From Tissierellia bacterium (GTDB lineage Bacteria > Bacillota > Clostridia > Tissierellales > Tepidimicrobiaceae), in NCBI GenBank assembly GCA_012518745.1, contig JAAYRM010000118.1, positions 1 through 13,682 on the forward strand: a DNA stretch of 13,682 nucleotides, given 5' to 3'. Positions 1 to 7,075 of the stretch are shown here, piece by piece. Position 1 is the first letter of the stretch. Every line of letters begins with the position of its first letter. Position numbers and translations under genes: made by a program. Below the pieces are notes generated by a model. That model was not told where the DNA came from and made no database searches. It saw only the letters and a list, made by a program, of their open reading frames with translations.

Positions 1-347
1 CCTACTATGGCCATGGCGCCAGAGCAATAGATCAAAGAGGCAGTTACAAAGCCCTTGGAGAAATCTGAATTTCCCCGCCCAAACCTACTTTCCAATTCTT
101 TACCAATCCGATCTAGCTTTACCTCTATGCCAATGGCCTCCCCTATAATACCTCCCAGTACGATACTTATTATGACCAAAATCATATTTTCGGATTTAAT
201 AGCCCCCAGTACGCCTATGACGATCACGGTTAGGGCTATGCCCTCCATCGCTACATCCTTATACCTATCTTTCAATCCTCCTCGCACGAGGGTACCCACC
301 AATCCACCGATAACTATTGCAAGAACATTTACTATAATACCTAACAT
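1..347 (-). CDS. DUF554 family membrane protein (YdfK/YqgA-like), N-terminal part
   Basis: The reading frame runs off the left edge, so only the first 115 residues are present. The protein begins MLGIIVNVLAIVIGGLVGTL, a hydrophobic, glycine-rich N-terminus typical of DUF554 integral membrane proteins. A second hydrophobic stretch covers residues about 39-50 and a third about 55-72, followed by a short charged helix (KLDRIGKELESRF) and a further hydrophobic stretch with YCSGAMAIVG at the edge. The family function is unknown; it is often guessed to be a transporter. The ATG at 347 has a GGGG about 8 bases upstream; an in-frame GTG three codons earlier (356) is an alternative start. The open frame on the opposite strand here is a shadow. 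Confidence 0.8.
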   Translation of the reverse strand, partial: MLGIIVNVLAIVIGGLVGTLVRGGLKDRYKDVAMEGIALTVIVIGVLGAIKSENMILVIISIVLGGIIGEAIGIEVKLDRIGKELESRFGRGNSDFSKGFVTASLIYCSGAMAIV

Positions 348-452
348 CCAATACACCCCATTCTAATCCTAAGTATGCTGAAATCCATTGCGTCTTAAGT
401 CTATAAACAAGCATATACTATCTTGGGGTATATTTCTACTATTTATATCAGG

Positions 453-1349
453 TTATTTATTCCGCTTCTCCCTACCTATCCCGTGTTCCCTGGCATAATA
501 GAATAGATATTGCTGGGCAAAACCCGCTAGATTTCCAAACCTTTCCTCTGCGTAGGTGGATATATCCTTGAACTTTGCATCCTCATCCAGGTAGAGATGT
601 CTCATCACCCTCCCTACCCAGACATCGATGGGAAAGACATCCTCCTTGGCAAACGCAAATAATAGTATACAGTCGGATACCTTGGGCCCAACCCCCGGAA
701 GCCTCATGAGCTGCTCCTTGCCGGCCACCGTAGGTAGCTGAAATATTCGGGATAGATCAACCTCCCCCGAAGCGATCATCTTGGAGGTCTCTACTACATA
801 TTTTGCCCTATATCCTATCTTGGATACCGTCTCCAATTCCCCTGCATCTAGCTCAGCCAATACCTCGGCATTTGGAAACGAATAGTAATCCCTTCCCCTA
901 TAGGCCGTTATAAATTCCCCATAATTCCTGCTGATCAATCCTATGGATTTCCTTATCCTTTGGATATGATTATTTGCGGATATAATGAATGAAACGGTGG
1001 TCTCGAAGGGTTCCTGCCGTAATATCCTTATTCCATTGGCAAATTCAATCGCCTTTACCATGGTGGAATCCTTGGGCAATTGCTCCTTTATACGCCCATA
1101 ATCCCTAGCTAAATCGAAGTAGTCATACCATATGCCATGAAAGGTTTCCAAATCGGTATTGGAGAATACTATATCCCTGCCATCCCTCCTGACGTTTATA
1201 ATCCCATTCCTATGGATAGCCGAATAGCTACCATCCTCCTCTTTATGCCATCTGAAGGCTTGGCCACATTCAAATATATGCTTCGGCTCCAGATCCTCCA
1301 TATTCCTCACTACGATTTCGTTTCCATTATCCTCTATGATCAAGTCCAT
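453..1349 (-). CDS. ogg: 8-oxoguanine DNA glycosylase/AP lyase, OGG1 family
   Basis: Base-excision repair enzyme that removes 8-oxoguanine opposite cytosine and can cleave the abasic site. The 298 residues show an N-terminal OGG domain with the CGQAFRW motif (28-34) and a helix-hairpin-helix/GPD module, LPGVGPKVSDC (217-227). By alignment with human OGG1, the catalytic lysine is K223 and the catalytic aspartate D242 (PIDVW), exactly 19 residues apart as in human K249/D268. C227 and F283 match the residues that sandwich 8-oxoG, Q279 matches Q315, and N126, R131, Y180 and R181 match the residues contacting the estranged cytosine. Human H270 is replaced by W244. The start has an AAGGGG-type ribosome binding site in a GGAAGGGG context. 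It is a monocistronic-looking gene, divergent from an ABC exporter. Confidence 0.93.
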   Translation of the reverse strand: MDLIIEDNGNEIVVRNMEDLEPKHIFECGQAFRWHKEEDGSYSAIHRNGIINVRRDGRDIVFSNTDLETFHGIWYDYFDLARDYGRIKEQLPKDSTMVKAIEFANGIRILRQEPFETTVSFIISANNHIQRIRKSIGLISRNYGEFITAYRGRDYYSFPNAEVLAELDAGELETVSKIGYRAKYVVETSKMIASGEVDLSRIFQLPTVAGKEQLMRLPGVGPKVSDCILLFAFAKEDVFPIDVWVGRVMRHLYLDEDAKFKDISTYAEERFGNLAGFAQQYLFYYAREHGIGREKRNK

Positions 1350-1393
1350 ATTCTACCCCTTCCGAATAATAACGATATCCCCATACTACAACT

Positions 1394-1422
1394 ATTATAC
1401 CCAAATGGAAGGTATAAAATAA
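1394..1422 (-). promoter_or_regulatory. Possible promoter of the OGG gene
   Basis: Reading the minus strand, TATAAT occupies 1399-1394, with TTATTT 17 bases upstream (1422-1417). The -10 is perfect but the -35 is poor. Distance to the start codon at 1349 is about 40 bases. The element shares a 129-bp gap with the divergent exporter promoter. Confidence 0.35.
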
Positions 1423-1428
1423 TCACAA

Positions 1429-1457
1429 TTGCATTTCAATACCCGATACAATATACT
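1429..1457 (+). promoter_or_regulatory. Probable SigA-type promoter of the ABC exporter operon
   Basis: TTGCAT (1429-1434) and TATACT (1452-1457) are separated by 17 bases. Transcription would start near 1464, giving a very short leader that just includes the GGAGGTGA ribosome binding site at 1467-1474. The same TTGCAT-17-TATAxT layout recurs at the amino acid transporter (9856-9884). Confidence 0.5.
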
Positions 1458-1478
1458 GAATTATATGGAGGTGAGTAT

Positions 1479-2393
1479 ATGATACTCGAGCTTAAGGATA
1501 TACATAAGGAATTTTCCGGTATTCCAGTTCTACGGGGGGTCTCCTTTACCATAACTGCGGGCAAGGCCCTTGGGTTCCTGGGTAGAAATGGTGCCGGCAA
1601 GACCACTACCATGAGAATCCTCATGGGGTTATTCAATGCAAATAGTGGCCAGATCTTATTAGACGGTAGGCCCTTCGATCCACAACATCATTCGATAGGG
1701 TATCTACCGGAGGAGAGGGGGCTATATCCCAAGCAAAAGGTCTTGGAACAGCTGATGTATTTTGGACAGTTGAGGGGGCTTAATAGCGTACAAGCCAAGG
1801 ATAACGGGCTCTATTGGTTGGAAAAGCTTGGTATATTGGAGCACCAAGATAAGAGGCTGGAAACCCTTTCGCGGGGTAATCAGCAGAAGGTGCAGATAGC
1901 GGAAACATTGCTCTGCAATCCCGATATAGTCATATTGGATGAGCCGTTCAGCGGGCTGGATCCGGTCAATTCCCAGATACTCAAGGATATCATAAATGAA
2001 ATGATAGAGAGGGGATCTATCGTCATCTTCTCCAGCCATCAGATGAGCTATGTGGAAGAATTTTGTGATGAAATCGTCCTGATAGATGAGGGCAATATAG
2101 TCCTGACCGGCAACCTGAAATCGATCAAGAGGGAATATGGCATGAATCGCATAAGTCTAAATTTTACTGATGTAGATGCAGAGGCATCGATGGATACATT
2201 ATCCAATCGGATTGAGGATATCAGGATAATAGGCACTGAAAATGGGGGAATAGTAGTTGAATTATTGAATGGTAAGTCCAAGAATGAATTATTACATAAT
2301 CTATTAGCCTTGGATATGAATATCGAAGAATTCTCCATATATGAACCCACTCTAACCGATATATTTGTTCAAAAGGTAGGTGATGAATTATGA
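1479..2393 (+). CDS. ABC-2 exporter ATP-binding protein, NatA/YhaQ-like
   Basis: Cytoplasmic ATPase of a two-component ABC-2 exporter. The start is the ATG at 1479 because GGAGGTGA sits just upstream; the frame is open further 5' into the OGG gene, but that extension is antisense and spurious. The 304-residue protein has Walker A GRNGAGKTT (35-43), a degenerate signature LSRGNQQKVQ (130-139), Walker B VILDEP (151-156) and the switch histidine H187 (SSHQM). The Q-loop region reads YLPEERGLYP (75-84), with no glutamine at the usual place, a form I associate with NatA/YhaQ proteins. Residues about 215-300 form the C-terminal accessory domain (DUF4162-like). It overlaps the permease gene by ATGA, so the two should be co-translated. 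Substrate is not evident; sodium, lipid or peptide export are all possible. Confidence 0.9.
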   Translation: MILELKDIHKEFSGIPVLRGVSFTITAGKALGFLGRNGAGKTTTMRILMGLFNANSGQILLDGRPFDPQHHSIGYLPEERGLYPKQKVLEQLMYFGQLRGLNSVQAKDNGLYWLEKLGILEHQDKRLETLSRGNQQKVQIAETLLCNPDIVILDEPFSGLDPVNSQILKDIINEMIERGSIVIFSSHQMSYVEEFCDEIVLIDEGNIVLTGNLKSIKREYGMNRISLNFTDVDAEASMDTLSNRIEDIRIIGTENGGIVVELLNGKSKNELLHNLLALDMNIEEFSIYEPTLTDIFVQKVGDEL

Positions 2394-3643
2394 GAAACTT
2401 TTTCCTAGTACTTAAATTCGAATTGTTGAACCTCATAAGGAAGAAGGCTTTCCGAATATCCACTATAATCATATCTCTGATTGCAATAATCGCATTGACG
2501 ATCCCAGTTATCGCCGATAAATTCGGGTCTCCAATATTTAATAAGGATGATAAACCCATCGAAGAGGTGGAAAAGGCCCATTATGGCCTATTGATCGAGA
2601 AGGATTCCATAGATCTAGCAGCTCTAAAGCTCCTCCTCCCCCATATCGATATCGTCGACGTAGATAGTAAGGAGGAATTATCACAATCAGTTAAAGATGG
2701 GGATGTAGAAGCTGGCTTTATAATTAAATCGCCTGTGCAATATGAGTATCTAGTCATGAATACGAGTACATATGATAGCAAACAGTACGAAATGGACGAG
2801 GCATTGCTAGCCCTCTATAGGGATGAGGCCCTTTCAGCTGAGGGAATCGATAGTTCTACCGTATCCGACATATATAATGTTCCCATAGAGCACGATGTGG
2901 AGGTCCTAGGTAAGGATAGCATGAAGAACTATCTATATACCTATATCCTAGTATTTGGCCTATACTTCATCGTTATCATGTATGGGCAGTTAATAGCCAT
3001 GTCCATAGCTAGCGAAAAGAGCAATCGCGCGATGGAAATCCTTATCACGAGCACCAGTACCGAATCCCTCATATTTGGTAAGGTAATAGCTGGGGCGCTG
3101 GCAGGAATTATACAGTTCGCAATTATTCTTTCGGCCGCGGCCATAGCTTATAGGATCAATGCCGAGGCCTGGGAACATAGCCTTGATTTCATATTCGATA
3201 TACCGGCAGAGGTGCTCCTGACCTTCTCCATATTCGGCATATTGGGTTATCTCTTCTACCTATTCGCCTTTGGAATCATCGGTGCCTTGGTATCCAGAAC
3301 TGAGGATATAGGCGCAAGTGCAACCCCAGTTACAATTATATTTATGATAGCATTCTTCATATCTATGTTCAGCATGAACGCACCCGATAGCCTATTGCTT
3401 AGGATAGCTTCCTTTGTACCACTTAGCTCCTTTATGGCCATGTTCATTAGGGTATCCATGGGAAATGTTTCAAATCTACATGTGGGAATATCCCTAGCCC
3501 TATTGATAATCTCCACAGGAGGGATCGGCCTCCTCGGGGCGAGGATATATGCATTGGGAAGCTTAATGTATGGAAATCCGGTTAAATTCAGGACCGTTGT
3601 CAAGCTATTGAGGGAACAACGAAGCCTTAATTCTACGAGATAG
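2390..3643 (+). CDS. ABC-2 exporter permease, NatB/YhaP-like
   Basis: Membrane partner of the preceding ATPase, 417 residues. One N-terminal membrane helix (about 23-42) is followed by a large polar domain (about 43-180), probably outside the cell, and then by about six hydrophobic segments (about 181-205, 229-254, 270-300, 311-330, 338-357, 365-387). The stretch ASEKSNRAMEILITSTS (207-223) is the conserved cytoplasmic motif of NatB/YhaP-type ABC-2 permeases. The ATGA overlap with the ATPase stop and the downstream terminator define a two-gene operon. In Bacillus, related proteins have been linked to sodium extrusion, but the sequence alone does not fix the substrate here. Confidence 0.87.
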   Translation: MRNFFLVLKFELLNLIRKKAFRISTIIISLIAIIALTIPVIADKFGSPIFNKDDKPIEEVEKAHYGLLIEKDSIDLAALKLLLPHIDIVDVDSKEELSQSVKDGDVEAGFIIKSPVQYEYLVMNTSTYDSKQYEMDEALLALYRDEALSAEGIDSSTVSDIYNVPIEHDVEVLGKDSMKNYLYTYILVFGLYFIVIMYGQLIAMSIASEKSNRAMEILITSTSTESLIFGKVIAGALAGIIQFAIILSAAAIAYRINAEAWEHSLDFIFDIPAEVLLTFSIFGILGYLFYLFAFGIIGALVSRTEDIGASATPVTIIFMIAFFISMFSMNAPDSLLLRIASFVPLSSFMAMFIRVSMGNVSNLHVGISLALLIISTGGIGLLGARIYALGSLMYGNPVKFRTVVKLLREQRSLNSTR

Positions 3644-3671
3644 AAAAGCTGGCTACTTAGCCAGCTCTTTT
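3644..3671 (+). terminator. Rho-independent terminator of the ABC exporter operon
   Basis: An 8-bp perfect stem AGCTGGCT/AGCCAGCT (3647-3654 with 3659-3666) has a 4-base loop and is followed by CTTTT. It begins directly after the permease stop codon. The A-run before the stem gives it some potential in the reverse direction too. Confidence 0.85.
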
Positions 3672-3718
3672 CATCTAAAAAATTCTTGATATTTTTTAAA
3701 CAATCTTCAGTCTATGAT

Positions 3719-3748
3719 AAACCATCAGTATTCAGGGATTGATGGTTT
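3719..3748. terminator. Weak hairpin downstream of rex
   Basis: A perfect 9-bp inverted repeat, AAACCATCA (3719-3727) and TGATGGTTT (3740-3748), has a 12-base loop. It lies 18 bases past the rex stop on the minus strand, where it is followed by only a short T-rich tract, and has TTTT on the plus side. The stem is AT-rich, so termination would be weak. It could end rex transcripts or simply be a structured 3' end. Confidence 0.4.
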
Positions 3749-3765
3749 TAAGTAGAAACAGTTCT

Positions 3766-4419
3766 TTAATTTTTAATATAATCTTCCGTATTCTTTAAAA
3801 AATATGAAAGAATAAATAGGGATTCACTTAAATGAACGTTCTCTACAATTATATTTTCGTCTACCTTAATATCCGCGGGTGCAAAATTCCATATAGCCTT
3901 TATTCCACTCCTTGAATATATATCCGCGATATCCTGGGCATTTTCCCTCGGGGTAGTTATAACACCTATCTCCACATCGTTTTCTTTTATATAATCTTCC
4001 AATATGTCTACATCCCTTATCTCGACACCCCTTATATTTAATCCTATAACCTTTGGGTTTTTATCGAATAGGGATAGTATCTCGAACCCGGCCTCCTTAA
4101 AACCACTATAATTCGATATTGCCTGACCAAGGTTACCACTACCAACTATGACTGTTTTATATATCCTGTCTAGGCCTAAGATCTTGCCAAGTTGGGCATG
4201 TAATTCCTCTACATTATAGCCATAACCCTGTTGCCCAAATCCACCAAAGTTATTCAGATCCTGCCTAATTTGAGAAGCAGTAAATCCTGTTAAATCACTG
4301 AGTTCCTTAGAAGAGATTCTATTGATACCCCTTTTCAATAGTTCCCCCAGATATCTATGATATTTAGGTAGTCTTCTAATTACCGTTATGGATATTCTAT
4401 TTTCCTTATCAAAATCCAT
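3766..4419 (-). CDS. rex: Redox-sensing transcriptional repressor Rex
   Basis: Homodimeric repressor that binds DNA when NAD+ is high and is released by NADH, usually controlling fermentation and anaerobic respiration genes. The start was set at the ATG at 4419 because GGGAGG lies 8 bases upstream; this gives 217 residues, close to the family's usual 210-215, and begins MDFDKENRISITVIRRLPKY. A longer frame starts with TTG at 4494, lacks a ribosome binding site, and is rejected. Residues 1 to about 75 form the winged helix, including ASQIRQDLNNFGGFGQQGYGY (48-68 in part). The Rossmann domain follows with GSGNLG (93-98) and the acidic D119 (LFDKNP) expected to contact NADH ribose. The C-terminal tail LSESLFILSYFLKN is the usual domain-swapping helix region. 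It is transcribed alone. Confidence 0.96.
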   Translation of the reverse strand: MDFDKENRISITVIRRLPKYHRYLGELLKRGINRISSKELSDLTGFTASQIRQDLNNFGGFGQQGYGYNVEELHAQLGKILGLDRIYKTVIVGSGNLGQAISNYSGFKEAGFEILSLFDKNPKVIGLNIRGVEIRDVDILEDYIKENDVEIGVITTPRENAQDIADIYSRSGIKAIWNFAPADIKVDENIIVENVHLSESLFILSYFLKNTEDYIKN

Positions 4420-4516
4420 CCGCCAACGCCTCCCTTCATTCCATATTGCTATGTCTTTTTGTGTTAAATCATCATCCCCTAGATGTTGAGGCAAAAGGAT
4501 ACAATGCCCCTTAAAT

Positions 4517-4545
4517 ATTATAACATCATGATATTAATTAGTCAA
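4517..4545 (-). promoter_or_regulatory. Strong SigA-type promoter of rex
   Basis: On the minus strand TTGACT (4545-4540) and TATAAT (4522-4517) are separated by exactly 17 bases. The -10 is extended by TGT. Initiation near 4510 gives a leader of about 90 bases before the ATG at 4419. No good Rex palindrome (TTGTTAA-N4-TTAACAA type) overlaps it. Confidence 0.75.
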
Positions 4546-4743
4546 ACCTTCTAAGCCATAAGCCTTGCTATTATAAACCCTATAAGCAGCATGGATGATT
4601 TTTTTTAAATATCATATATAATATAACAAGGGAATATTTATTGAGCATACCCCATGGCTAGCATCAATATGGTTCAATCGAATGCATATTTAATATCGCT
4701 TAACCCATAATATTAATAATATAATCATATGGGAGGGAATTCA
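4546..4743. other. AT-rich intergenic region upstream of the four-Cys protein/ABC-F operon
   Basis: With the rex leader, this makes a gene-free stretch of about 324 bases (4420-4743). It must hold the promoter for the plus-strand operon, but no pair of boxes stands out. Candidates are TATAAT at 4617-4622 with a poor -35, TTGAGC (4641-4646) with CAATAT 18 bases later, and TATAAT at 4720-4725, which would start transcription inside the ribosome binding site. An imperfect hairpin (4566-4588) followed by eight Ts (4599-4606) is present but has no gene to terminate. The ribosome binding site GGGAGGG is at 4731-4737. Confidence 0.5.
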
Positions 4744-4959
4744 ATGGCGAGTCAAGAGCAATTGAGGAAGGTAGCTATATATTGTAGCTCCTATAGCCCC
4801 AAGCGGAAGGAAGATTTGGATATGACATCCAATTTCTATAGCGAAGACTATAGGAGTTGTGAAAACTGTGTTCATTTTACCGCAGATGGGGTCTGCGATA
4901 TAGATCTAATAGATGAGATACTTTCCAATTTAGCGATGGAGCAGGATTTAAAATCATAA
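4744..4959 (+). CDS. Small four-cysteine protein of unknown function
   Basis: A 71-residue soluble protein that I do not recognise as a named family. The start is the second ATG (4744), because GGGAGGG lies 6 bases before it; the ATG at 4729 would place the ribosome binding site inside the coding region. Its four cysteines are C14, C39, C42 and C51; the CENC pair plus C51, with H44 between, could bind zinc or an iron-sulfur cluster, though this is only inference. The C-terminal part (DIDLIDEILSNLAMEQ) looks helical and acidic. There is no signal peptide or membrane segment. It ends 43 bases before the ABC-F start, so the two are probably co-transcribed. Confidence 0.75.
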   Translation: MASQEQLRKVAIYCSSYSPKRKEDLDMTSNFYSEDYRSCENCVHFTADGVCDIDLIDEILSNLAMEQDLKS

Positions 4960-4988
4960 TGGATAACAAGATCATAATGGATAAAAGG
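4953..4988 (+). repeat. 18-bp tandem duplication between the four-Cys gene and the ABC-F gene
   Basis: Two adjacent 18-base units (4953-4970 and 4971-4988) agree at 16 of 18 positions. The first 14 bases, ATCATAATGGATAA, are identical. The first copy spans the stop codon of the four-Cys gene and the second leads into the ABC-F ribosome binding region. The period is a multiple of three, so it looks like a recent slippage duplication. Confidence 0.85.
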
Positions 4989-5006
4989 TGGGAATTTGAA
5001 ATATGA
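4959..5006 (+). CDS. Possible 15-codon leader ORF coupled to the ABC-F gene
   Basis: The peptide would be MDNKIIMDKRWEFEI. Its ATG shares a base with the stop of the four-Cys gene (TAATG), and its TGA overlaps the ABC-F start as ATGA. This is the geometry of translational coupling at both ends, but it has no clear ribosome binding site of its own and may be chance created by the 18-bp duplication. If translated, it could link ABC-F synthesis to upstream translation, as leader peptides do for some antibiotic-responsive ABC-F genes. Confidence 0.25.
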   Translation: MDNKIIMDKRWEFEI

Positions 5007-6919
5007 TAGTACTCTCGTGTAATGATATATGTAAGACCTATGGTGCAAATCCTATTTTAAATAATATAAGTTTTTCTATCCGCAACGGTGAAAAGGTGGG
5101 GTTAATAGGCCCCAATGGTTCGGGGAAGACCACCCTATTCAATATACTCGTGGGCGCAATAGAGAAGGATATGGGCAATATCTTTATCCGAAGGGGATTG
5201 AAGATAGGATATCTCAAACAGCATACCGATATGGCAGGTGATAAGACCATCTATGATGAATGCCTTCAGGTGTTCACCCCCTTGATTGAAATGGAGCAGA
5301 GGTTGAGGACCTTGGAGGAGCATATAGCGAATGAGGGCCTGAAGGGGGAATCGGATAGGTTGACGGAGTTGATGAGCGATTATTCTCATCTGCTGGAGGA
5401 ATTCAATAAGCGGGATGGATATGGATATGAAAGCGAAATCAGGGGAATATTGAAGGGATTGGGTTTCAAAGATGAGGATATGGGAAAAAGGGTCGATATA
5501 CTGAGCGGTGGTCAAAAAACCCGCTTAGCCTTGGCCAAGCTATTGTTGGACAGGCCCAACCTATTATTATTGGATGAGCCTACGAATCACCTGGATATAG
5601 ATGCCATAGACTGGCTTGAATCGTATATGGCGGATTACGAAGGTGCCGCCCTTATAATATCGCATGACAGGTACTTCCTCGATAATACCATATCCAGGAT
5701 ATTTCATCTGGAGAACTTAAAGCTCAGCATCTACGATACCAATTATTCCATGTACATGAAGGAGCGCAAGAAGGAATTGGAGTTGCTCAGGAAGCAATAT
5801 GATAATCAACAGCGAGAAATTATGAGACAGCAGGAGATCATCGAGCGCTTCTCCAATTATGGGGATCGAAGGTATATAAGGCAGGCCCAGAGTAGGCAGA
5901 AATTATTGGATAGGATGAAACTGCTAGATAAACCCACGGATGCTAGATCCGTCAATATCTCCTTTGAACCCAAGGTGAAGAGCGGAAGGGATGTCCTCAG
6001 TTGCAATGATGTCGAAAAGTCCTTTGGAGATTTTAAATTGCTCGAGGATATCGAGTTCAATATATATAGGGGAGAAAAGGTGGGGTTGATAGGCCCCAAT
6101 GGAATCGGAAAGACCACCCTATTTAGGATGATATTGGGGGAAATACCCCATGATGCGGGCAAGATATCGATAGGGCATAATGTCAATATTGAATACTTTG
6201 ATCAAGAGCAGCATAATTTGGATTTGAATAAGACCATTATAGATGAAGTTTGGGATGATAATCCCAAATTGAACCACTATCAGATTCGAAATATCCTAAG
6301 CCGATTTCTATTCATAGGCGATGATATCTTCAGGGAGATAGAGAACCTGAGCGGTGGTGAACGTGGTAGGTTGGCCCTCCTCAAGCTAATGCTATCCAAT
6401 GCCAATTTCCTCCTCATGGACGAACCCACCAACCATCTAGATATAGATTCCAAGGAGGTTCTAGAGGATGCATTGATGGATTATAAGGGGACCCTATTGG
6501 TAATATCCCATGATAGATACTTTTTAAATAAGGTCGTGGATAGAATCCTAGATTTGACCGAGACGGGAATCCAAGAATACCTGGGCAACTATAATTACTA
6601 TCTCAATAAGAAGGCCGAGATGGTGGTAGTGGAGGAAGAGGAACGCAAGACTAGAACCCAGATTCAACTGGAAAAAAGGAAGGAGAGGGAGGCGCTTAGA
6701 ACCGAGCGACGCCGCAGGGAAGACATATCCAATTTGGAGGATCGGATAGAGCAGGAGGAATCCGAATTAAAAGCATTGGATGAGCTATTATGCGACCCTA
6801 AACTATATGATGAACCAGATAAAATAATTAAATTATCCAAAAAAAGAGATGATACCCAAGCAAAGTTGGATACCCTCTACAAAGAGTGGATACTATTGAC
6901 TGAATCCCATATTACCTAA
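5003..6919 (+). CDS. ABC-F family ribosome-associated ATPase (YdiF/Uup-like)
   Basis: Soluble protein with two ABC domains and no membrane part; ABC-F proteins bind the ribosomal E site and relieve stalled translation or protect from antibiotics. In 638 residues it has Walker A GPNGSGKTT (36-44), signature LSGGQKTRL (167-175), Walker B DE 191-192 and H221 in the first domain. The linker (about 245-325), expected to reach the P-site tRNA, is charged and helical. The second domain has GPNGIGKTT (364-372), LSGGERGRL (449-457), DE 473-474 and H503. Residues about 545-632 form a charged C-terminal coiled coil as in YdiF and Uup. All catalytic residues are intact. The GGTGGG ribosome binding site lies about 10 bases upstream of the ATG. 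Its position opposite tsaD near rex supports a housekeeping YdiF-type role over acquired resistance. Confidence 0.93.
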   Translation: MIVLSCNDICKTYGANPILNNISFSIRNGEKVGLIGPNGSGKTTLFNILVGAIEKDMGNIFIRRGLKIGYLKQHTDMAGDKTIYDECLQVFTPLIEMEQRLRTLEEHIANEGLKGESDRLTELMSDYSHLLEEFNKRDGYGYESEIRGILKGLGFKDEDMGKRVDILSGGQKTRLALAKLLLDRPNLLLLDEPTNHLDIDAIDWLESYMADYEGAALIISHDRYFLDNTISRIFHLENLKLSIYDTNYSMYMKERKKELELLRKQYDNQQREIMRQQEIIERFSNYGDRRYIRQAQSRQKLLDRMKLLDKPTDARSVNISFEPKVKSGRDVLSCNDVEKSFGDFKLLEDIEFNIYRGEKVGLIGPNGIGKTTLFRMILGEIPHDAGKISIGHNVNIEYFDQEQHNLDLNKTIIDEVWDDNPKLNHYQIRNILSRFLFIGDDIFREIENLSGGERGRLALLKLMLSNANFLLMDEPTNHLDIDSKEVLEDALMDYKGTLLVISHDRYFLNKVVDRILDLTETGIQEYLGNYNYYLNKKAEMVVVEEEERKTRTQIQLEKRKEREALRTERRRREDISNLEDRIEQEESELKALDELLCDPKLYDEPDKIIKLSKKRDDTQAKLDTLYKEWILLTESHIT

Positions 6920-6931
6920 GATATCCCCATA

Positions 6932-7072
6932 TTATCCACGTAATCCACAAAGTTATCCACATGGTATATCCCTATCATTACCTAATTATAGGAAACTTTC
7001 CACATCATACAATCTTCCTTTTATCCCATATGTAGAATCCTGTTGAAACAATGTGGAAGATTTTGTTGATAA
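6932..7072. promoter_or_regulatory. Cluster of DnaA-box-like sites between converging genes
   Basis: Compared with the consensus TTATCCACA, forward sites are TTATCCACG (6932-6940, one mismatch), TAATCCACA (6941-6949, one mismatch, directly abutting), TTATCCACA (6953-6961, perfect) and CTTTCCACA (6996-7004, two mismatches). Reverse sites are TCTTCCACA (7060-7052, two mismatches) and TTATCAACA (7072-7064, one mismatch). Six sites fall in about 140 bases that carry no gene and no clear intrinsic terminator. Parts of the forward and reverse sites also form 8-base inverted repeats (6998-7005 with 7051-7058; 7011-7018 with 7055-7062). DnaA binding is inferred, not shown. Confidence 0.65.
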
Positions 7073-7075
7073 ATC

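Noticed and set aside
55..366. Plus-strand open frame of 103 codons at the left edge
   Set aside because: It is the antisense shadow of the DUF554 gene, which has a recognisable hydrophobic protein on the minus strand.
1137..1478. Open 5' extension of the ABC exporter ATPase frame
   Set aside because: It is antisense to the OGG gene and the homologous protein starts at MILELKDIHK, with a strong ribosome binding site right before 1479.
4420..4494. N-terminal extension of Rex starting with TTG
   Set aside because: It has no ribosome binding site, is not typical of Rex, and a good site (GGGAGG) sets the start at 4419. The region is better explained as the rex leader.
4517..4545. Rex-binding operator at the rex promoter
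   Set aside because: The sequence around the -35 and spacer (TTGACTAATTAATAT) shares only scattered bases with TTGTTAA-N4-TTAACAA and is explained by the promoter itself.
4566..4606. Imperfect hairpin followed by eight Ts, terminator-like on the plus strand
   Set aside because: The stem is imperfect and AT-rich, the T-run is about 10 bases away, and there is no upstream plus-strand gene for it to terminate.
6921..7075. Chromosomal or plasmid replication origin
   Set aside because: There is a DnaA-box cluster but no dnaA, dnaN, rep gene or clear AT-rich unwinding element next to it; the neighbours are housekeeping genes in a known arrangement.
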